Source: Xenococcaceae cyanobacterium MO_167.B27
GTDB taxonomy: Bacteria > Cyanobacteriota > Cyanobacteriia > Cyanobacteriales > Xenococcaceae
Reading direction: 5' to 3'
Length of the DNA stretch: 45,924 bases
Assembly (NCBI GenBank): GCA_030065935.1
Contig: JASJCP010000057.1
Location: 1 to 45,924, forward strand
Under the pieces are notes generated by a model. It ran no database searches. It was not told the DNA's origin and was given only the letters and a program-made list of their open reading frames with translations. The number at the start of each line of letters is the position of its first letter. Positions within the stretch are counted from its first letter, which is position 1. A program made the translations under genes and the position numbers. Positions 1-8,539 of this stretch are shown here, in pieces.

Positions 1-192
1 AACTATTCAATTCAATCTTATTTGAATTTATATATAAATTTTTATTATATCTGACCTTTTTTTTAGGACAAATGTATTGCCTTTGAGGATGAAAAATCAA
101 AGTTTTCAGTTAGCGATCGCCTGTTTTGTGATCTACTGAATATAATAAGTCTATTCAAATAGACTATAATTGTGATTAAAATTAAATTGAAG

Positions 193-239
193 TCCTCTTA
201 AGAGGAGTTGAGCTATTAGCCAAGAAATTTATTTCTTGG
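193..239. repeat. Tandem palindromes at the right end of a tnpB relic
   Basis: Two perfect palindromes lie just past the broken end of the minus-strand tnpB copy. TCCTCTTAAGAGGA occupies 193-206. A 9-bp stem CCAAGAAAT/ATTTCTTGG with a 2-nt loop occupies 220-239. Subterminal hairpins are the recognition elements of IS200/IS605-family transposons, so these may be the right-end structure of that element. The exact end is not defined by the sequence. Confidence 0.4.
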
Positions 240-1162
240 TGATTGATTGCGGATGGTGCAAGATCTCAGTCCAATATTAATTTCTTGCTTGATACCTGGA
301 TTGTACCCAACTATCAGTTTACCTATTTGGTGCTTCGAGCAATGGTCAATTATTACCTTTGCTGCTTTATTCAAATAGTCTCTAACACAGTTATTACGCC
401 ACTGATAAAGTCTCGCTTGTTTATGGGTAAAAGATTTGATACCTTGCTTATCTTTCTTGGACTGAAGATAGGCATTTTGCTTGTTGTACCACTGATTAAT
501 GCTTTTGAGTCGTTTACCATCAATCAAAAATTGATGCCCATCAGTATCGATACAAGCGCAAAGATTATCAACTCCCAAATCAATAGATATTGCTTTATTA
601 GGATTGACAGATGTTTCTACTTTTTGAGCTTCATAGATATACTCAATTTCAAACCAGCGAGCGGAGTACCTTGGATGTATTCTTACCTCCTTAATATTCT
701 TGTCTTTAAGTCTTTCTGGCAGTTGGATTTTCACATCGCCATATTCCTTTTTAAACTCGTGAGACATGGGAATAGCAAATATTCCATCTTTAAGCTTAAT
801 ACGAGGAATAATCAGAGGAAAATAACCTTCCTTGGGCAAGTAGCGTGGCAGTTGTGGTCTTTGGTTACACTTGCCAATACTTATGGCTTGAAGAAGTCCC
901 AGAAAAGACTTCATGCTTCTATCTACCACCCTCATAGTCTGTTGGGCAATATCGGTATTCAGCAACCGATAATTCTCATTGAACTTGCAGATATGGTAGT
1001 TAGATTCATAAGTCAGCCGTTTTCTCTCCTGAAAGAAGTATTGTCTGGATTCATACAACGCTACATTAAAAAGATTCACAGCGAGAACGACAAAGGGCAG
1101 CAAGAGCATCAAACTCTTGCTGCCCTTTGTCGTCTAAGTTGATTCTTTTGAGTAGCGTACAT
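216..1162 (-). pseudogene. tnpB: Broken TnpB (IS200/IS605 OrfB) gene
   Basis: The longest open stretch (216-1112) contains VNLFNVALYESRQYFF, the RuvC-like SIDLGVDNL segment (first catalytic Asp) and GYNPGIKQEINIG, all typical of TnpB, the RNA-guided nuclease encoded by IS200/IS605 elements. The expected start MYATQKNQL begins at 1162, in another frame. The residues that should follow (NLDDKGQQEFDALAALCR) are in a different frame again. An extra T near 1080 then shifts the reading frame into the long ORF. The protein loses family similarity right after QEINIG and ends about 20 residues later. The C-terminal zinc ribbon (two CxxC pairs) and last catalytic Asp are therefore absent. It is a frameshifted, truncated relic and cannot encode an active nuclease. 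Confidence 0.85.
1088..1132. repeat. Perfect 19-bp inverted repeat inside the tnpB relic
   Basis: CGACAAAGGGCAGCAAGAG (1088-1106) and its exact reverse complement (1114-1132) are separated by 7 bp. It falls in the N-terminal coding part of the broken tnpB, next to the frameshifts. Such a long perfect palindrome is not expected from the protein sequence and probably arose by a template-switch event. Confidence 0.8.
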
Positions 1163-2071
1163 ACAAATTATTTTCGCGACAAAATTTATATTACCGCGAA
1201 AAGCCAATTTGGCGTAGCCCTAAACCAAGAAAATATGGATGCTTCCCTTACCAACCCTATTTACGATGAATTACTGCCACGAAGCGTAGCTTCGTGGCGG
1301 TGTCTAGCTTCACAGGGGACTGCCTAGTCTTAGTCAAAAGACCTCGATTCGGTCTTATAGCAAATTCGATTATTTATGTAAGTAGGCAAAATTATTTGTA
1401 TATTGACGAAGTCGAAGGGGGCTTCCGCCTATCATTAGTACCTTCGACTACTCACTTATATTTTCCTCTTGCCTATTGCAAGAGTGCCTATCTCGACCAA
1501 ATGTTAAATTAATTTTCACAGGTACTTATATACCCTACTTTTCTCATTTTTCTTCCTATTCATGCAAGAAGTCTACTCCCATTTCGTCAGAAGATTACCT
1601 AAAATAGAGAAGAAAAAATAGGGTAATAGTAATGAAAAGTCCAACACAAGACTAAAAAAATCAACAATTGAACTGGGAAGAATGGCAAAAACTCTACTAT
1701 AAAAATCAGCAAAGTTATCTGAGAAAAAGATTAATAGCTATTAAATATTTATTTGAAGGTAAAACTAGATGATTATTTTTCCTCCCATCAGCTTCAAACA
1801 CCACAGCAGATTCAAAATATTATTCGTTATAGAAGCGATTTAAGTAGATAGGCAAAAAACTCTCTTCATAGCTTGAAGTCAGGTTTTATAGTACGAGTGG
1901 AAATATTCACTCTTGTTGAGCGGGGTGCAGGTAAAACTCAAGGGCGGGCTAATTTTTTTATTGACCTATTTTATAGTTTTTTGCCCACGGGCGTTAGGTA
2001 ATCATTTAGTGGTATGTAAGTAATATATATTATGGGTCTGCTGTCTCTGACATCAAGGCATTCCCATAAAT
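1163..2071. other. Gene-poor stretch with transposon debris
   Basis: About 900 bp with no intact gene. It holds a 10-bp hairpin GCCACGAAGC/GCTTCGTGGC (1276-1285 and 1289-1298), a 9-bp inverted repeat AGTCGAAGG/CCTTCGACT (1410-1418 and 1441-1449) and the IS630-like stub described separately. The first hairpin could belong to the left end of the adjacent TnpB element. Short open frames here show no family resemblance. Confidence 0.5.
1632..1772 (+). pseudogene. N-terminal stub of an IS630-type transposase
   Basis: From the ATG at 1632 the frame reads MKSPTQD, a stop codon, then QLNWEEWQKLYYKNQQ and YLRKRLIAIKYLFEGKTR before another stop. The LNWEEWQ...RLxAIKYLxEGK pattern is the start of cyanobacterial IS630-family (Tc1/mariner-like) transposases, just ahead of their helix-turn-helix. 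Everything downstream is missing. It is a decayed fragment with at least one nonsense mutation. Assignment to IS630 is from remembered family pattern, not a search. Confidence 0.5.
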
Positions 2072-2290
2072 TTAGAACACGATAAAGTCATCTCTTTCAA
2101 AGTTGAGGCAACTATCCAAATTGTCAATTTTTACTTGTCCAGAACGACTAATAAGAATATCGTTACTAAATTTATGATAGAGAATATTATCCTTAAAATT
2201 GCATTTAAACTTCTTCTGTTTCCCCTTACTATCAACTTTTCTAGATTTCCAGCACTTAAAAAGCTCTAAACATCCACCAATTAAATACAT
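2072..2290 (-). CDS. Small hypothetical protein (72 aa)
   Basis: An open frame starting MYLIGGCLELFKCWKSRKV at 2290, with an AAGGAG ribosome-binding-like motif 13 nt upstream (2304-2309). An in-frame ATG further upstream (2314) lacks such a motif. The product is rich in Lys, Asp, Asn and Phe, has no signal peptide or membrane segment, and I do not recognise a family. It lies between transposon debris and the DUF928 operon on the same strand. It may be a real short gene or a remnant. Confidence 0.3.
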   Translation of the reverse strand: MYLIGGCLELFKCWKSRKVDSKGKQKKFKCNFKDNILYHKFSNDILISRSGQVKIDNLDSCLNFERDDFIVF

Positions 2291-2454
2291 TTTATTTTTT
2301 TGTCTCCTTACCATTTATGATTTGTTTGTTTCGTTCACTTATTCCTATTTCTGGAGAAAAAAACGGTATGCAATTTTGAGACAAAAAAAGAAGCAGCTCT
2401 ACTGCTTCATTATGAATTAAATTGTTGAAATCCTTGAAGAGCTAGGATTTGGGA

Positions 2455-3264
2455 TTATTGAGTAAATTTGGCTGGTTCTGATTGGCAAATGTAAGACATC
2501 ATTTCTTCAGTATTAGCGAGTGTGTTACCTGAAGCAGTTTCTAAAGAAGATAATTGCTGTAATGTATCTGACCATAAATCTTTTTCCGCAAAGTAATTAG
2601 CTTTAGCTAAGATAATCTCTTCTTTGGTGGCACCAGAGGTAGTTAATTCCGTTTCTAGTTGTTCTAATTCCCCAGAAATGCGATCGCGCTCCTGTGCATC
2701 CATGATTTGAAAGGAAATACGTCGGCGGTTGACTTGGGAGTCTGTTACGATTTCCCAATCGTAAATCTTACCTGGTTGCAATGGTTCTCCTGTGTAGAGG
2801 ATATTTTGGGATTCACCATTGATGGCTTTAGTCCACAGTAGTTCTTGATGTGCATCTACACTAAAAGGACTGTATAAATATATTTCTAGTTTAGATCCCA
2901 TTCCTTGCCAGAGAAATAAAGGGCGAGTGCTATAAACAAGATTGGTTTCTCCTAGTAACCCAGGAGTAATCTCACAAATATTACTGCGAGAACTTAAAGC
3001 AGGCTCTTGTTCTCTTTTGGCTCTTAATAGCTTCCAAATTGTCTCTAAAATAGAATTTTGTTCTCTCTTTCTAGTGATTGTCGTTGGCTCAATCTGCTGC
3101 TCATTTTCACTAGGTTGTGTTAAAGACTCGAAATTTTCTTGGGCGAGGGTTCGATTTAGATTCCAAGACCAACTACAAGTAGTTACAGTCAAGAACAAGA
3201 CAAAAAGAATTTTCCAATTATTCTTATGTGATAGCATTGATATCAAATTGAAATTATTAATCAT
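2455..3264 (-). CDS. DUF928 family exported protein
   Basis: 269 aa. The N-terminus has a hydrophobic segment (about residues 18-35, KILFVLFLTVTTCSWSW) followed by QENF, consistent with a signal peptide or anchor. The rest fits DUF928. Its TRPLFLWQG stretch is followed by an Ig-like beta-rich domain with ...GKIYDWEIV, then a C-terminal helical part ending ...DLWSDTLQQLSSLE. The function of DUF928 is unknown. It overlaps the preceding CHAT-CHASE2 gene by 8 bp and so is the last gene of a translationally coupled minus-strand operon. DUF928, CHASE2 and DUF1822 genes recur together in cyanobacteria (known association), suggesting a role at the cell envelope (inference). Confidence 0.8.
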   Translation of the reverse strand: MINNFNLISMLSHKNNWKILFVLFLTVTTCSWSWNLNRTLAQENFESLTQPSENEQQIEPTTITRKREQNSILETIWKLLRAKREQEPALSSRSNICEITPGLLGETNLVYSTRPLFLWQGMGSKLEIYLYSPFSVDAHQELLWTKAINGESQNILYTGEPLQPGKIYDWEIVTDSQVNRRRISFQIMDAQERDRISGELEQLETELTTSGATKEEIILAKANYFAEKDLWSDTLQQLSSLETASGNTLANTEEMMSYICQSEPAKFTQ

Positions 3265-5710
3265 AATTGCTCCTTAAAGAAGACCAAACATAAACCAAGA
3301 AGGTTGCGGAAGGTAATAACCAAGGTAGTAAGATTCCAGCAGAAAGATATAGTTGCAATCCTACTAAGCCAGAGATGGCTGGAATGACTATTAACCCTAA
3401 TGCCCACTGTTTTCCTTGATGATACTGTTTCCGCAACAGCAGAGTTAATCCTTTGCCTAATAGGGCTACTACAGCTAGTGCCAAAAGCTCGGGAATAGGA
3501 ACTACCAATCTCTGAGTTAGTAAATGGTGAATCATATAGGCGTTGGCTTCTGAACCTGTAAACTTATGGGGATTTCCTGGGGCTAAACCAAATCTTTCGC
3601 GCCAATAAGCAACAGCTAAAGGCACAGGAAAGTTATCTGAGCCTGGAGTTATCCCCGCTTGAGGATATCCACCAGGAGCGATAATAACAATTTGTTGCTT
3701 GAGGCTGTATTCCTTATTTTTGAGTAATTGCCAAGCAGAAAGACCCTCATAAGCCACATCTGGAGGTATAGAAAAGTCGATAATAGGGCGCAACCAAATC
3801 CGATTAAAGCTTTGAGCGAAATTAGCCAAAGGATGGGGTGATGCTCGTTGAAGGAAGGTAAGAGTATTGTTATCTGTTTCTATTTGGTTGAAGTAATTAA
3901 TTATTTGACTGCGAAAATCTTGTTGATTATTGAGTTTTGCTTGGGGAAGACTGGATTTAAAAGGTTCTTGGTGTAGTGTATTAGCGATCGCCAATAGATA
4001 AGTAAATGGGCAACTGGAAACACAAATAGTCGATTCTGGTAGTTTGACATACTGGGGTAAAGCATTGGTATAACCTTGCAGACTCCAATTAGGATCAGCA
4101 ATACCAGTTTGAAGATTTACGCCTGTTTCTGTACTTCCTTGATTTTTAATTCCAGCAAAGATAAACCAAGTATTATTCTCTTGGATGGCATTTTTTATTG
4201 ATTGAGCCAAAATCGGATCATTGGCTGGTTGTTGACGATCAAATAAATAATCAATGCCCACAACTGGAGCCTCTAAAGTCGTAATGCGATCTACAATCTG
4301 AGCTAGATAACTGCGATCCATCGGATAAGGATCACTGATTGCTGCTTTTCTAATTGATTCCTCATCAATCTCCACTAATAACACTGGTGGTGTGGTTACA
4401 GGAGGTATTTGACCTGTAAGATCGCGATAGACAGACTGAATTAAAACTCTGCTTTCCAACAAAAAATTATGTACTGGCGGTAATAAACTGACAGCAGCAA
4501 ACGCAGTCAAGGCCATCGCTTCTGAACGACTAGGCAACCATTGTTTTAATTGTTGTCGCCATCCCCCAGGCTTGAGGCGAAATAGTTGTGCTTCTGGATG
4601 ACAAAACAGAGAAGGAATTAAGGATGCAGAAGGATAGGTTAAATTTTGTTTTTGTTTTAAATAGGTACAAGTAGCGATTAAAGCATCATGAACATCTTGG
4701 TATTGTGCTAATTCCGCGAGGAATTTAACTAGAAACACTTGAGCAACTTTGTTATGAATTGGCTCACGCATCACTGCTACCTGACTCAAACCTAAGTTTA
4801 TCAAGGCATTAGCAAGACTCAAACCATTGCAGGAATTGAATAAAGCGAACTTTAGTCCCAATTTTTGCGCTTTTTTGACAAAAAGCGCAATTTCACTCAG
4901 AGAAATAGCGACTTTTGGTGCGATCGCCAGTTCTCCTCCTGTGATGGCTGTTTCATTACTATGCCCTGCAAAAAATAGAATATCCCAGCCCCGCTCATCT
5001 TCTAAGGCTTGACATATCTGCTGTTTAACTTCTGCTGCTGTCTGTTTTGGTTGCCAGCTTAGTAGTTCCAGTTCTGCTATTTGTTTGAGAGAATCAAGAG
5101 CAAGTAAGTCTCCTTGGAAGTTTAAGCCCGTATCATCTCCTAAAATTGCCAGAATTCTAACTTTATTCTGTTTTTTGGTATTAATAGCCAAATTAGCTGC
5201 TGTTTTAATTGTAACTGGAGTCCGAGCAATCCGAATAGTCGCTAAAGAACTGATCTCCGTACTCAGTTCCCAGGTTTCCCAGGGAAATCGAGCTAAAGTC
5301 AGAGAACTACAGGTTAAAAATAGATCGATGTAGCAGTTATTAGTAGTTGTGTGTTTTATCTTTTGTTGGGTTAAATTGTGAGCAGCCTGGACAATTTCGG
5401 CGCGAATTTCGTAGAGTTCTTCACTTCGCAACCAGCGATCAAATTCAGAGAGTAATTGTGCTTCTGCTTGTACTAACTGGCGATGCCATTCTTCTTCTGA
5501 GGGAGTAATCTTTCCTGTGACTACTACTCTTCCTCGTAAAGCGTTTCGATAGAAATTGAGATAAGCTTTTTGCCATTGCTGGTAAAATTTCTCTAGGCTT
5601 GAAGGATAAGGTAAAGTTGCTGTCAGTTGTTGCCCTTTACCCCAGGACAATTCAAACAGACAAGTGTGATCAACTTGTTGAACTTTTAAGCGAAAAACAG
5701 AGCGAAACAT
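3257..5710 (-). CDS. CHAT-CHASE2 fusion membrane protein
   Basis: 817 aa. Residues about 130-345 form a CHAT domain, a caspase-like cysteine peptidase fold. The probable His/Cys dyad is H250 in FFAGHS and C294 in FNSCNG. A hydrophobic segment (about 397-416) precedes a CHASE2 sensor domain (about 430-715, with VEIDEESI and GIDYLFDR motifs). Three hydrophobic segments end the protein (about 735-810). CHASE2 is an extracytoplasmic sensor, so the protein probably couples an outside signal to a cytosolic protease. No kinase or cyclase output is present. It lies 209 bp downstream of the DUF1822 gene and overlaps the DUF928 gene. The peptidase target is unknown. Confidence 0.88.
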   Translation of the reverse strand: MFRSVFRLKVQQVDHTCLFELSWGKGQQLTATLPYPSSLEKFYQQWQKAYLNFYRNALRGRVVVTGKITPSEEEWHRQLVQAEAQLLSEFDRWLRSEELYEIRAEIVQAAHNLTQQKIKHTTTNNCYIDLFLTCSSLTLARFPWETWELSTEISSLATIRIARTPVTIKTAANLAINTKKQNKVRILAILGDDTGLNFQGDLLALDSLKQIAELELLSWQPKQTAAEVKQQICQALEDERGWDILFFAGHSNETAITGGELAIAPKVAISLSEIALFVKKAQKLGLKFALFNSCNGLSLANALINLGLSQVAVMREPIHNKVAQVFLVKFLAELAQYQDVHDALIATCTYLKQKQNLTYPSASLIPSLFCHPEAQLFRLKPGGWRQQLKQWLPSRSEAMALTAFAAVSLLPPVHNFLLESRVLIQSVYRDLTGQIPPVTTPPVLLVEIDEESIRKAAISDPYPMDRSYLAQIVDRITTLEAPVVGIDYLFDRQQPANDPILAQSIKNAIQENNTWFIFAGIKNQGSTETGVNLQTGIADPNWSLQGYTNALPQYVKLPESTICVSSCPFTYLLAIANTLHQEPFKSSLPQAKLNNQQDFRSQIINYFNQIETDNNTLTFLQRASPHPLANFAQSFNRIWLRPIIDFSIPPDVAYEGLSAWQLLKNKEYSLKQQIVIIAPGGYPQAGITPGSDNFPVPLAVAYWRERFGLAPGNPHKFTGSEANAYMIHHLLTQRLVVPIPELLALAVVALLGKGLTLLLRKQYHQGKQWALGLIVIPAISGLVGLQLYLSAGILLPWLLPSATFLVYVWSSLRSNYD

Positions 5711-5919
5711 TAGTTAGGAGTTGGGAAAGACCTTTGGTAGTCGGGCTTCCGAAACGGAGTTTGGAGTTATTAACGAATAGTTGTGAGCTAAAAAGCTAAT
5801 TTGGGTTGCTCTAACCCAGTGTATTCGAAATGTAAGTACTCTTGTTAAGGAACATAATCCTACCTCTTCAATTGTGAGCTAAAAACTAAAGGCTAAAAGC
5901 TAACAGCTAACAGCTTGAA
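5711..5919. repeat. Spacer with heptanucleotide repeats
   Basis: The gap between the CHAT-CHASE2 and DUF1822 genes contains degenerate 7-mer repeats (aaaactaaaggctaaaag, then gctaaca twice) at 5880-5913. Short tandem heptamers are common in cyanobacterial intergenic DNA. No promoter could be placed with confidence. Confidence 0.5.
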
Positions 5920-7296
5920 TCATTTGAGCAAGATGAAAGGAGGTAAGGCAAGAGTTTCTCCTGTTGGCAAAATAAACTTGAGGATAAATTCTTCTTCGAG
6001 AGTGCCAATGACAAGAGTGTAAAGATAACTATCTTCTACTGTTTCTACGAGTTTTTCATCTAAGATTGTCTGTTGCTCTTGTAATATTAGTTTCAGCCCT
6101 TGGGGTAACTGTTGTCCTGGTTGCGCTCCTAAAACTATTAATAATTTCCATTCGGGGACTTCTACTAATGCTGTAAGTTCCCAAGCCAGCGCAAAAAGAC
6201 GTAAACCTGTTTCCCCTAAAGTAAAGTCTTGGTAAGCACTACTAGCTTCTGGGGGGATATCTATGCCAGAATCTCTTAGCTGAGTGATAATTGTGGCTAA
6301 TTCTTCTGTAGGAGATTCCCTATCAATTGCTTTTAGATCGCGAAAAGCGGAAGTAGCTAAAGCAGGAGTGGGTAACAAACTCCAAGCCAAACTTTGAGAT
6401 ATTTCATCTAGTTCATTTTGTAACCATGCTCCCACATTAATCGCTCTTTTGGTTAACTGATTCAAAGTTGCTGATAAACTCTCTCTCAATGGGGATAAAT
6501 TTGAATCTTTTGCTGCTGCTGTAGTTTTGAGATGATAGAGCCAATCTAAAAGAGCGGAACTGGTTAAGATAGGGATAGCTTGTTCCCAAGTCAATATCTC
6601 TTGTAAAGAAGTAGCTTCAGATTCTAGTAGGGGGATTAGGGATTCTAGTTCGGTTTGTAAGTTAGCTATATTAATTAATCTCCCTGTTACAGTAGGTAAA
6701 ACTATGGCACTTGGTTCTAAACAACGTAAATAAAGTAACAATTTGTCTGGTTCGGGATTAAACCAAGCCATTGGTAACTCATAATTCCAATCAGAATCTG
6801 GTTGCAAGTTAACAGACTGCTGACGTTGTTTTAATTCATCGTAAGGAATAAAGCTGGTAACTGTAGCTTCTTCTCTCTCCTCATCAACGGCAACTAATAC
6901 ATAAAAATGAGCTATATATTCTGGTAAATCTAAAATGGCTCTGGGAATAGTAAGCACTTCATCCAGCATTACCCCTGGAGTTAAGAGACATACCTTAAAC
7001 TGATTTACTTCTAGATTAAACACCCCAGGAATGAAATTAGCATAGCTCGGTTGGGTTAAAGAACAGTTGACTGAGTTGAGTGATAGTTTGGAGTCTCTTG
7101 CTTGTAACCAAGATTCAAAACCTAACCAAGCTAGGGCCTGAAGATAGGTTAGCCACTGATTCTCAGGAGCAATAATATGACTGCTAATTGCTGCTGCTTG
7201 CTGGATTTGTGACTCTTCAAACGAGATCGCGCTTGAAGAGCTAGCAGTTTCAAAATCTAACAAAAGATTATCTGAGTTATCGAAAAAACTATTCAT
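5920..7296 (-). CDS. DUF1822 family protein
   Basis: 458 aa, no signal peptide or membrane segment, acidic and leucine-rich. DUF1822 features include the N-terminal ENQWLTYLQALAWLGFESWL region, VCLLTPGVMLDEVLTIPRA, and the C-terminal LGETGLRLFALAW...VPEWKLLIVLGAQPGQQLPQGLKL block. The function is unknown. In cyanobacteria, DUF1822 genes are usually found next to a sigma-70-like gene and CHASE2/DUF928 genes. Here the CHASE2 and DUF928 partners follow directly, and a sigma-like gene lies 9 kb away beside a haemagglutinin gene. It is first in the operon and its start at 7296 has no close upstream alternative. Confidence 0.82.
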   Translation of the reverse strand: MNSFFDNSDNLLLDFETASSSSAISFEESQIQQAAAISSHIIAPENQWLTYLQALAWLGFESWLQARDSKLSLNSVNCSLTQPSYANFIPGVFNLEVNQFKVCLLTPGVMLDEVLTIPRAILDLPEYIAHFYVLVAVDEEREEATVTSFIPYDELKQRQQSVNLQPDSDWNYELPMAWFNPEPDKLLLYLRCLEPSAIVLPTVTGRLINIANLQTELESLIPLLESEATSLQEILTWEQAIPILTSSALLDWLYHLKTTAAAKDSNLSPLRESLSATLNQLTKRAINVGAWLQNELDEISQSLAWSLLPTPALATSAFRDLKAIDRESPTEELATIITQLRDSGIDIPPEASSAYQDFTLGETGLRLFALAWELTALVEVPEWKLLIVLGAQPGQQLPQGLKLILQEQQTILDEKLVETVEDSYLYTLVIGTLEEEFILKFILPTGETLALPPFILLK

Positions 7297-7413
7297 AATT
7301 CTGTTCTTGCTAAAAATAAATTCAGCTCCGTAAAATTAAATATTTTGTTGATCCATAAAGACATAAATATATATTTCTGAAACAAAATACCTTATGCAAA
7401 ATTAGTAGTCTTA

Positions 7414-7647
7414 TATCCCTCTTTTGTCAGTCTGGGAAAACCCTTGCCATTTGATTCGTTCTGAAACTCTTGTCTAAACTGCGGTGCGGCAGCACTCGCT
7501 TCGCGAGACCGCGCTTATTATTTTCTAATAAGAATTAAGAATTATAGCGGATTCTGTCAACTAACCTCAGTGTAATGGTAAACCGCGCGCTGGCTTCGCC
7601 AGATCCGCTTGCGGATCGCAGTCTCCGAAAGTGACAAAAGAGGGATA
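7414..7647. mobile_element. MITE-like element with 16-bp terminal inverted repeats
   Basis: TATCCCTCTTTTGTCA (7414-7429) is repeated as an exact reverse complement at 7632-7647, bounding 234 bp without a gene. The interior contains nested short palindromes (CTCGCTTCGCGAG, CTGGCTTCGCCAG, GATCCGCTTGCGGATC). The outermost bases are TA on both sides, compatible with a TA target as used by IS630/Tc1 elements. No longer target duplication is obvious. It is best read as a non-autonomous transposon (inference). Confidence 0.55.
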
Positions 7648-7689
7648 CGAATATGGTATCAGTCAAGTCATCAAAGCCAGCTTGCCACT

Positions 7690-7787
7690 GCTTACACTAA
7701 TATCTTTTGCGATCGCCTTGAGTCTCATCAAAACCTCTCTTGATAACATGATGAAAACCACACTTGGGACAAGTCAGGGTTTCTGCC
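7690..7787 (-). pseudogene. N-terminal zinc-ribbon fragment of an IS1-type transposase
   Basis: On the minus strand this stretch reads AETLTCPKCGFHHVIKRG and then FDETQGDRKRY, a stop and CK. It matches the CPxC...C zinc ribbon that opens IS1-family transposases. The frame is interrupted and no catalytic domain follows. The MITE lies on one side and an IS1182-type fragment on the other. Confidence 0.5.
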
Positions 7788-7821
7788 TATCTGATAAAGC
7801 GGATTAGAGTACAGCATTATT

Positions 7822-8205
7822 TTGGGTCAATTAAATCTAAGTTGGCAATCAAAAAATCCTGATGGTTACGATTTGAATAAATTCAAAATCAACTGGAAAA
7901 CTCAACAGGTGACTTGCCCTGAAGGGAAAAAAAGTAATCTAAAATGGTCTCCTCGTCTCGATGCTTGGGGGAACAAAGTTTTTAACGTTAAATTTTCCAA
8001 AGCTGCTTGTCTAAACTGTTCCAATCGCTCTTTGTGTACTAGCTCTAAAACTGAACCGAGAAAACTTACTATACGTCCAAAAGAGGAGCATCTTGCCATA
8101 GCCAAAAGACGAAAACAACAACAAACAAAAACATGGTTGAAACAATACAATCAGTGTGCAGGAGTTGAAGGTACGATTTTTCAAGGTGTTCGTGGTTTTG
8201 GTTGA
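7822..8205 (+). pseudogene. IS1182-type DDE transposase fragment
   Basis: 128 codons matching the middle to C-terminal part of IS1182-family transposases. Recognisable parts are NPDGYDLNKFKINWKTQQVTCP, a CLNCSNRSLCT cysteine cluster, RKLTIRPKEEH, and GVEGTIFQGVRGFG. The last normally continues into the catalytic-Glu region and LRRSRYIG. Here a stop follows immediately, and the N-terminal half is absent, so this is an internal relic. Confidence 0.7.
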
Positions 8206-8447
8206 CAAAATTGCATACCTTTTTCTCTTTCAGAAATATGAACCTAATACAAAAAAGCAAAGCAATTTGATTTTGGATAGAAATTCTTAAATCAAATCAC
8301 TAAAAAAGGATAAAAAAATGAAATTTTCAGCAATACTAAAATTCTTTTTCTTGCTTCTAAAAATTTTGAACTCACGTTTTTTAGTTTCACATTGCATAAA
8401 AAAAATATTCTGACATATATCATAAGTAGTATTTTTGTAATAATTAT
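8206..8447. other. AT-rich leader region upstream of the ectC-like gene
   Basis: Very AT-rich. It contains one 31-codon open frame (8318-8413, hydrophobic MKFSAILKFFFLLLKILNSR...) preceded by AAAGGA. This could be a small membrane peptide or chance. No other structure was seen here. The promoter of the downstream genes should lie in this region, but no clear -10/-35 pair can be assigned. Confidence 0.3.
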
Positions 8448-8484
8448 GAAATATTAGTTACTCTAAATCATAAACTAATATTTC
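8448..8484. promoter_or_regulatory. 12-bp perfect inverted repeat upstream of ectC-like gene
   Basis: GAAATATTAGTT (8448-8459) pairs with AACTAATATTTC (8473-8484) across a 13-nt spacer, ending 55 bp before the ectC-like start. It is AT-rich and not followed by a T-run, so an operator or RNA switch is more likely than a terminator. The function is inferred only from position. Confidence 0.45.
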
Positions 8485-8539
8485 TCACAAATGCTTTAGT
8501 AAATACTCTGTTAACTTACACATAAGGAGAAAATCAACA

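Noticed and set aside
243-1142. Long plus-strand open frame (299 codons) opposite the tnpB relic
   Set aside because: The minus strand shows clear TnpB motifs; the plus-strand product has no family features and is a shadow of the coding strand.
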